DNA of 29,703 nt from CAYUAG01 sp046483025 (lineage in GTDB: Bacteria > Zhuqueibacterota > QNDG01 > CAYUAG01). The position numbers and the translations under genes were made by a program. Positions 24,687 through 29,703 of this stretch are shown piece after piece. The stretch covers positions 1 through 29,703 of the forward strand of contig JAWODZ010000028.1 in NCBI GenBank assembly GCA_046483025.1. Direction: 5' to 3'. The notes below the pieces were generated by a model that was given only the letters and a program-made list of their open reading frames with translations, ran no database searches and was not told the DNA's origin. Every line of letters begins with the position of its first letter. The first letter of the stretch is position 1.

Positions 24687-25223
24687 GTGAAAAAGATTTT
24701 ACTGTCCCTGGTTTTTTTACTAATGATTATTTTTATCAGCTGTTCCACAGTAAGAGTAAGTGTAAATTATGACAAATCTGTGAATTTCAACAGTTTTAAA
24801 ACCTATTCTCTGGTTAAAACACCTCCGAGTAAAGAAAGAAGAAAAGGTTCAATAAGAAATCCCTTGCTAAAAAAAGATATTCTGAATCAGATAAAATCCA
24901 TATTCAGTGAGAAAGGGTATACTGAAGCTCGTACAAAAGAAAAGGCTGATTTTCTGGTAATTTTTTATACAAATATTCAAAACAGAAAAAATTGGGTACC
25001 CCCTACTTACAGAACAGGTCGCTGGGGCAGAGTCTGGCGGACAAGACCCGGACAAGTTGTACGCTATAAAGAGGGAACTCTGGTGATTGATATTGTTGAT
25101 AACCAGCAAAAAGAACTTGCATGGCAGGGAGTTGGCAAAGATGTTCTGGATCGTGCTAATCCGGAAAAGAATTTTGTCAATTCAGCAAGAGAAATCCTGA
25201 AAGACTTTCCTCCGGAAGAATAA
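24687..25223 (+). CDS. DUF4136 lipoprotein
   Basis: Predicted envelope lipoprotein of 178 aa with unknown function. The GTG start has AAAAAGGAG about 8 bases upstream. The signal peptide ends in the lipobox FISC (Cys19). The mature region fits the DUF4136 pattern: VNYDKSVNFNSFKTYSLVK near the start, KADFLVIFYT in the middle, and EGTLVIDIVDNQQKELAWQG, then NSAREILKDFPPEE at the end. The first 104 bases upstream of it are very AT-rich, with no recognisable terminator. It converges on the LarA-family gene, whose stop is only 26 bases away. Confidence 0.85.
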   Translation: MKKILLSLVFLLMIIFISCSTVRVSVNYDKSVNFNSFKTYSLVKTPPSKERRKGSIRNPLLKKDILNQIKSIFSEKGYTEARTKEKADFLVIFYTNIQNRKNWVPPTYRTGRWGRVWRTRPGQVVRYKEGTLVIDIVDNQQKELAWQGVGKDVLDRANPEKNFVNSAREILKDFPPEE

Positions 25224-25248
25224 CAACTAAGATAGAGAAAATAATACG

Positions 25249-26496
25249 TCAGGATTGATTACTAATAAAAGGGACAGTAAGAGTAGCGTTCATTAGCACT
25301 AATACTTTTCCACCAGGTTTTAATGTGATTGCTGCTTCGACAGCCTGCTGGAGCGTTTTAAATGGTTTCATAAATATTGATCTGATTACCTTTGGATCAA
25401 TATCCGTTACTCCCCAGAGTTGTGCTGTCTTACTTAGTTCAGCAAATTTAACAGCTGTCTGGGTACCCAGTATAAAATTCTTTTCAGCATTTTTCAATAT
25501 CTGATCCTGTGTTTCTGACAAACGCAATAAACTGGAAAAAACAGTATTCCCCATTCCATCCGAACAGGGTGAAACTAAAATTATGATCCCATCCGGTTTT
25601 AAGGCTAACCTGGCATGCTGCATAGCTTTATGCGATTGATATAAATTAATATCCATAGGAGGGGTTACAATTGCAACAATTATATCAGCTTTTTCTTTTA
25701 TAGGAACAGTGTAAACATCCGCAACGTTATCAACAGCAGAATCAAATGATTGTTTTATATCACCTGCAGCAATAAAATATATTTTATCTTCCCTGTTCAA
25801 AACAGCCTGAATTGAAAAAATCTTTTTAGTATCCAGAAATCCAAGAGCCTGGTGCATATCTTCATGCACCGGATTACCACTGAGTTTTAGAACCTCTGTC
25901 TTTGGATCAAGAGCCAGTTTATGATTCATTTCAGTACTTTTAAAAGAAGAAATACCGGGAAGAAATGATTTTCTGCCACCGGTAAATCCGGCAAAATAAT
26001 GCGGCTCTACCGAGCTTGTACTGATAATCCGATCATAATTATAAATTACTTTATTATACCATACTTCTGTCCCTTGTTCCGTTACTCCAGCTTTTATCAT
26101 TTCACAGTTAACAGCATTATGAATCAATATTTTCTTTGATACTTTTCTGTAGTATTTACCAAATATTTTTTTCAATTCTTTCTTTGTAGGAGCACGATGG
26201 GTACCCGTGGCAATGAGAAAAAAAATATCCTTGTCTTTTATAATATCGTACATTGAATCAATAATTTTTTCTGTAGGGGTAGGACGGGTCCCGTCATTAA
26301 CAATGATAAGAACTTTTTTTATTTTGCTTATGAATTGTGATAAAGGGTTACATCCCAGAGGATTATTTATAGCCTGAGTAATACTTTCACTTTCATCTTT
26401 AATCCTAACATTCTGAGGATGTATAACAGATAGTAATCTTTCTTCAGAAATTGATAAAGATTGAAAATTATTTCCATACGGAATTTTTATCTTCAC
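25249..26496 (-). CDS. larA: LarA-family nickel-pincer-dependent racemase/epimerase
   Basis: Homologue of lactate racemase LarA (415 aa), a family that uses the nickel-pincer nucleotide cofactor. All four cofactor and catalytic positions of the Lactobacillus enzyme are present with matching spacing: His100 in ATGTHR, His166 in PHYFAGFTGG, Lys176 ten residues later (GGRKSFLPG), and His192 sixteen residues after that. These correspond to His108, His174, Lys184 and His200. The substrate may be lactate or another 2-hydroxyacid, since the family is broad. No larB, larC or larE cofactor genes are in the window; they would be needed elsewhere. The start is GTG with AAAGGA 5 bases upstream. It lies 162 bases downstream of the malic enzyme gene, beyond a terminator, so it is probably transcribed separately. 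Confidence 0.88.
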   Translation of the reverse strand: MKIKIPYGNNFQSLSISEERLLSVIHPQNVRIKDESESITQAINNPLGCNPLSQFISKIKKVLIIVNDGTRPTPTEKIIDSMYDIIKDKDIFFLIATGTHRAPTKKELKKIFGKYYRKVSKKILIHNAVNCEMIKAGVTEQGTEVWYNKVIYNYDRIISTSSVEPHYFAGFTGGRKSFLPGISSFKSTEMNHKLALDPKTEVLKLSGNPVHEDMHQALGFLDTKKIFSIQAVLNREDKIYFIAAGDIKQSFDSAVDNVADVYTVPIKEKADIIVAIVTPPMDINLYQSHKAMQHARLALKPDGIIILVSPCSDGMGNTVFSSLLRLSETQDQILKNAEKNFILGTQTAVKFAELSKTAQLWGVTDIDPKVIRSIFMKPFKTLQQAVEAAITLKPGGKVLVLMNATLTVPFISNQS

Positions 26497-26581
26497 GACT
26501 ATCCTTTGCAGCAGTTCTGGTCATAAAATTACCATATAATTTTTAGAAAATCAAATGATATAACGAAGTAATAAAACAATA

Positions 26582-26609
26582 ACCTGACAGGCATTTTAAC
26601 CTGTCAGGT
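26582..26609 (-). terminator. Rho-independent-type terminator after the malic enzyme gene
   Basis: Perfect 10-bp arms ACCTGACAGG (26582-26591) and CCTGTCAGGT (26600-26609) enclose an 8-base loop. Read on the minus strand the stem is followed by TATTGTTTTATTA, which is T-rich. It sits 50 bases past the malic enzyme stop and separates that gene from the LarA-family gene. Confidence 0.75.
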
Positions 26610-26658
26610 CATCATTAAATGTTAAACTTATAAATATTACAAATTTTAAAAATAAATA

Positions 26659-28908
26659 TTACATCAGCCATTTCTGAGCATCTACAACACAAAAAGCTGA
26701 TAACCGCACAATCTCTTCTACAGTTGCTGATCTGCGGATCACATGCACTGGTTTGGAAAGACCAATCTGAATGGGTCCGATAGACTCCACATCTCCCAAT
26801 TGTCTCAGCAGATTCATGGCAATATTACCGGACTGCAGTTCAGGAAAAATAAGCACATTTGCACCGCCTTTTAAACAGCTGAAGGGATACATATCTTCAA
26901 CAATCTGAGGATCAATGGCTGTATCACCCTGCATTTCACCATCAATCATAAGATCCGGTTTTCGTTTTCGGGCTATTTTTACAGCCTCTTGAACTTTCTT
27001 GGTAACCGGATGTTTTACACTTCCAAAATTGGAAAATGAAAGCATGGCAACCCGGGGTTCCATATCAAAAAGACGAACAATTTTTGAACTCTGAATAGCA
27101 ATCTCAGCTAATTCTTCAGCAGTAGGATCAATAATTGCTCCGGTATCAGCTAGAAAGTAAACCTTCTTTTTAAAGATGATAATAAACATAGACGCTGCTT
27201 TAGTATCGGGTTTTACTGTATCTATCACCTGAAAAGCAGGAAGCATCTCTTCATAATAATTATGACATACTCCCAAAAATCCATCTGCATCATTATGGTA
27301 AACCATCATTGCAGCGAAATAATTAGCAGCCTTGAGTAATCTTTCTGCATCATATTGGGTAACACCATGAAGCTGACGCAATGTATGATAGGTTTCACAA
27401 TAGAAATCGAATTTATCAGACGTAAGAGGATTGATAATCTGAACATCATTTAGTTCCAAACCTAATGAACTGATTTTTTCCTTGATTACTTTTTCTCTGC
27501 CTAAAAGAATGGGGGTTGCAATTTCCTCATCAGTCAGAATTTGAGTTGCACGCAATACTTTTTCATTTTCTCCTTCGGGGTAAACAATACGTTTAGGATC
27601 TGATTTAGCTTTATTGATAACAACACGAATAACCTCATAACTTCTTCCTAACCGATTCTCTAACTCCTGTTTGTATTTTTCAATATCCACCTTTTTCTGT
27701 GCAACACCTGTTTCCATAGCAGCTTTTGCCACAGCCGAGGCTTCCCAGATCAATACTCTGGGATCCAATGGTTTGGGAATAATGTAATCAGGACCAAAAC
27801 GAAAATGCTCTCCGCCATAGGCCTGAATTACTGAATCCGGGACATCTTCTTTAGCCAGATCAGCTAATGCATGACAGGCAGCTACTTTCATCTCTTCATT
27901 GATAGCTGTAGCATGAACATCAAGTGCTCCTCTGAAAATAAAAGGGAATCCAAGTACGTTATTAACCTGATTTGGATAATCACTCCTTCCTGTGGCCATA
28001 ATAGCATCAGGCCGTACTTTCTGAACCAATTCCGGTTTAACTTCAGGATCCGGATTTGCCATGGCAAAAATGATAGGTTTGTCTCCCATACTTTTAAGCA
28101 TTTTTTCATCCAGTATATTTGCTACTGAAACCCCCATAAAGACATCAGCACCTTTCATTGCCTCTTCAAGAGTTCTGCATTTTCGGGTAGTAGCAAACAG
28201 TTCTTTATAAGGATTCATTCCTTCAGAACGACCTTTATAAATTACTCCCTTGGAATCAAGCATTACTATATTTTCTTTTTTAATTCCAAGCTGAACAAAC
28301 ATTTTAGCACAGGCAATTCCAGCTGCTCCAGCTCCCATTACCACCATTTTCAAATTTCCAATTTCCTGCTCGTTAATTTCAACTGCATTCAATAATCCGG
28401 CTCCGCTAATAATGGCAGTACCATGCTGATCATCATGAAATACAGGAATATCTAATTCCTTACGTAATGTTTCCTCTATATAAAAACATTCCGGTGCTTT
28501 AATATCTTCTAAGTTAATTCCTCCAAAAGTAGGTTCCATCCATCTGCAAATTTGGATTATTTCATCCGGGTCTTGGGTATCAACATCAATATCAAAAACA
28601 TCAATATCACCAAATCTTTTAAATAATACTGCCTTACCTTCCATAACAGGTTTTCCTGCAGCAGGACCAATATCTCCTAATCCCAACACAGCAGTACCAT
28701 TTGATACAACTGCCACCAGATTTCCCTTATTGGTATACTTATAGACATCTTTAGGATTCGCTTCGATTTCCTTACATGGTATCGCCACGCCTGGTGTATA
28801 GGCAAGGGAAAGCTGCCGCTGGGTTACACAAGGTTTAGTAGGTATAACTTCTATCTTCCCCGGTCTGTCAACTGAATGATAATTCAGTGCCTCTTGCTTA
28901 CTTGTCAT
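26659..28908 (-). CDS. maeB: NADP-type malic enzyme with C-terminal phosphotransacetylase domain
   Basis: Large malic enzyme (749 aa) that decarboxylates malate to pyruvate with NAD(P)H formation, supplying pyruvate and reducing power. The N-terminal catalytic part has AYTPGVA (Tyr37), EGKAVLFKRF (Lys92), LEDIKAPE (133-140), HDDQHGTA (158-165) and the Rossmann motif GAGAAG (192-197). The C-terminal ~320 residues, from about 430 (RIVYPEGENEKVLRA), resemble phosphate acetyltransferase. In MaeB proteins this domain is usually regulatory, binding acetyl-CoA, rather than catalytic. The ATG has AGAGAGGAAA upstream. The gene follows a tandem-receiver gene by 27 bases, so both may share a transcript although no functional link is obvious. 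Confidence 0.95.
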   Translation of the reverse strand: MTSKQEALNYHSVDRPGKIEVIPTKPCVTQRQLSLAYTPGVAIPCKEIEANPKDVYKYTNKGNLVAVVSNGTAVLGLGDIGPAAGKPVMEGKAVLFKRFGDIDVFDIDVDTQDPDEIIQICRWMEPTFGGINLEDIKAPECFYIEETLRKELDIPVFHDDQHGTAIISGAGLLNAVEINEQEIGNLKMVVMGAGAAGIACAKMFVQLGIKKENIVMLDSKGVIYKGRSEGMNPYKELFATTRKCRTLEEAMKGADVFMGVSVANILDEKMLKSMGDKPIIFAMANPDPEVKPELVQKVRPDAIMATGRSDYPNQVNNVLGFPFIFRGALDVHATAINEEMKVAACHALADLAKEDVPDSVIQAYGGEHFRFGPDYIIPKPLDPRVLIWEASAVAKAAMETGVAQKKVDIEKYKQELENRLGRSYEVIRVVINKAKSDPKRIVYPEGENEKVLRATQILTDEEIATPILLGREKVIKEKISSLGLELNDVQIINPLTSDKFDFYCETYHTLRQLHGVTQYDAERLLKAANYFAAMMVYHNDADGFLGVCHNYYEEMLPAFQVIDTVKPDTKAASMFIIIFKKKVYFLADTGAIIDPTAEELAEIAIQSSKIVRLFDMEPRVAMLSFSNFGSVKHPVTKKVQEAVKIARKRKPDLMIDGEMQGDTAIDPQIVEDMYPFSCLKGGANVLIFPELQSGNIAMNLLRQLGDVESIGPIQIGLSKPVHVIRRSATVEEIVRLSAFCVVDAQKWLM

Positions 28909-28935
28909 GATTTCCTCTCTGTTAAAATAATATAT

Positions 28936-29703
28936 TTAAATAATTCTCCGCTCCGGACCAATAAATTTCTGAATTCTTTTTAATAGCTCTTTTTGATCAA
29001 CTGGTTTTTCAATGTAATCATCTGCCTGATGAGTTACAGCTATGGCCTTGGAATATTCAGATTCAGTTAATTTTGATGCTACAGAAGTTATCAGGATTAC
29101 TGGAATCAATCTGGTCTTTTCATCCTCCTTAAGCTCCTTACACACTGCATAACCATCTTTTTCCGGAAGCATTACATCTAATAAAACAATATCAGGATCC
29201 TTTTCTCTTACTGCTCTCAGTCCCTCTTCGCCGGTATATTCAATAAATACTTTATAGTCATTCTCCTCAAGAATAATCTTTACTGCTGCAATAAAATCAG
29301 GATCGTCATCAATGATGAGGACTTTTAATTCTTCTTCCCTTTTTTTCCCTGCTTTGCTTATCATAGTACGAACTTTATCCACCAATGCTTGAGGGTCAAC
29401 AGGTTTTTCTAAAAATCCATCAGCTTTGTGCCCCTTAGCCAAAAGTTCTGCTCCATTCTTACCATTGCTTTTATCAGCTAAAGAAGTTAAAATAAGTACA
29501 GGAATATGAGACAGTAATTCATTATCCTTTATACTATGACAAACAGCATACCCATCTTTTTTGGGTAGCATAATATCCAGAATAATCATATCAGGTTTTT
29601 CTTTTTCTGCTTTTACTAATCCCTGCTCTCCATCCTCAGCTGTTACGACACTAAAATCATTCTTTTCCAGAACTGTCTTGACAGGCTTCAGAAAGTCTTT
29701 ATC
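28936..29703 (-). CDS. Tandem-receiver response regulator, N-terminal end beyond the window
   Basis: Two CheY-like receiver domains with no output domain in the visible part. The frame is open to the right edge: upstream of the Met codon at 29589 it still reads DKDFLKPVKTVLEKND and continues into PDMIILDIMLPKKDG, the phospho-acceptor strand of receiver 1. Only a handful of residues and the start codon are therefore missing, unless further domains lie beyond. Receiver 2 is complete: IIDDDPDF, the acceptor Asp in VLLDVMLPEKDG, the Thr/Ser of VILITS and the Lys of IEKPVD. The two domains are close duplicates (CPxxDGY-type spacing and KPVDPQAL/KPVDQKEL ends). Such proteins serve in phosphorelays or chemotaxis-like circuits; the kinase and target are not visible. 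Confidence 0.9.
   Translation of the reverse strand, partial: DKDFLKPVKTVLEKNDFSVVTAEDGEQGLVKAEKEKPDMIILDIMLPKKDGYAVCHSIKDNELLSHIPVLILTSLADKSNGKNGAELLAKGHKADGFLEKPVDPQALVDKVRTMISKAGKKREEELKVLIIDDDPDFIAAVKIILEENDYKVFIEYTGEEGLRAVREKDPDIVLLDVMLPEKDGYAVCKELKEDEKTRLIPVILITSVASKLTESEYSKAIAVTHQADDYIEKPVDQKELLKRIQKFIGPERRII

Noticed and set aside
26500..26560. Sigma-70-like promoter for the LarA-family gene (TTGATT, 17 bases, TAATTT on the minus strand)
   Set aside because: The -10 match is only 3 of 6 and such matches are common in AT-rich DNA.

Overview
The window is a low-to-moderate GC chromosomal fragment, apart from its first ~147 bases, dominated by a polysaccharide (beta-glucan) utilisation locus. 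The organism looks like a Gram-negative member of the FCB superphylum. Several exported proteins end in a type IX secretion (T9SS) type A-like C-terminal sorting domain (YPNPF-type motifs). There is a PorV-like outer-membrane protein, a TonB-dependent receptor with an N-terminal carboxypeptidase-regulatory-like domain, and an RseC-like protein. No SusD-like gene is present, and the receptor sits with a 1149-aa Asp-rich secreted protein and PorV. That arrangement recalls Marinimicrobia, KSB1, Calditrichota, Ignavibacteria or Fibrobacterota rather than classical Bacteroidales. The lineage is inferred from gene content only.

Layout. Bases 1-147 are GC-rich (about 65% by direct count) and encode a coiled coil on the minus strand. 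They abruptly abut an AT-rich, 5'-truncated sigma-54-dependent response regulator (149-1363), so this looks like an assembly or rearrangement junction. Next come, all on the plus strand: a GH5-CBM6 glucanase with a T9SS tail (1549-3561), a GH3 lipoprotein (3564-5399), a second GH3 with an FnIII-like tail (5520-7763), an SGLT-type Na+/sugar symporter (7950-9563), and a multidomain surface carbohydrate-binding protein (9664-12198). The TonB-dependent receptor (12413-15100), the 1149-aa secreted protein (15183-18632), a PorV-like protein (18685-19755) and a SurA/parvulin-like lipoprotein (19783-21312) follow. Two GH16 glucanases close the locus: a naturally circularly permuted lichenase of Fibrobacter type (21368-23161) and a laminarinase-type enzyme (23172-24041). 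Beyond it lie RseC and a DUF4136 lipoprotein (+), then on the minus strand a LarA-family protein, a malic enzyme-phosphotransacetylase fusion and a tandem-receiver protein cut by the right edge.

How the genes may work together (inference). The two GH16 enzymes and the GH5 would cut mixed-linkage and/or beta-1,3-glucan outside the cell. The 844-aa binding protein and the 1149-aa protein would capture oligosaccharides for the TonB receptor. The GH3 enzymes would release glucose, and the SGLT homologue would carry it across the inner membrane with sodium. The regulator at the left end, together with -24/-12-like elements ahead of GH5 and of the symporter, suggests sigma-54 control. An ATTATCA/TGATAAT motif recurs in several intergenic regions and may be a shared operator.

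No gene-free stretch exceeds 300 bases; the longest (12199-12412) holds a REP-like inverted repeat. I see no rRNA, tRNA, CRISPR array, transposase or riboswitch.
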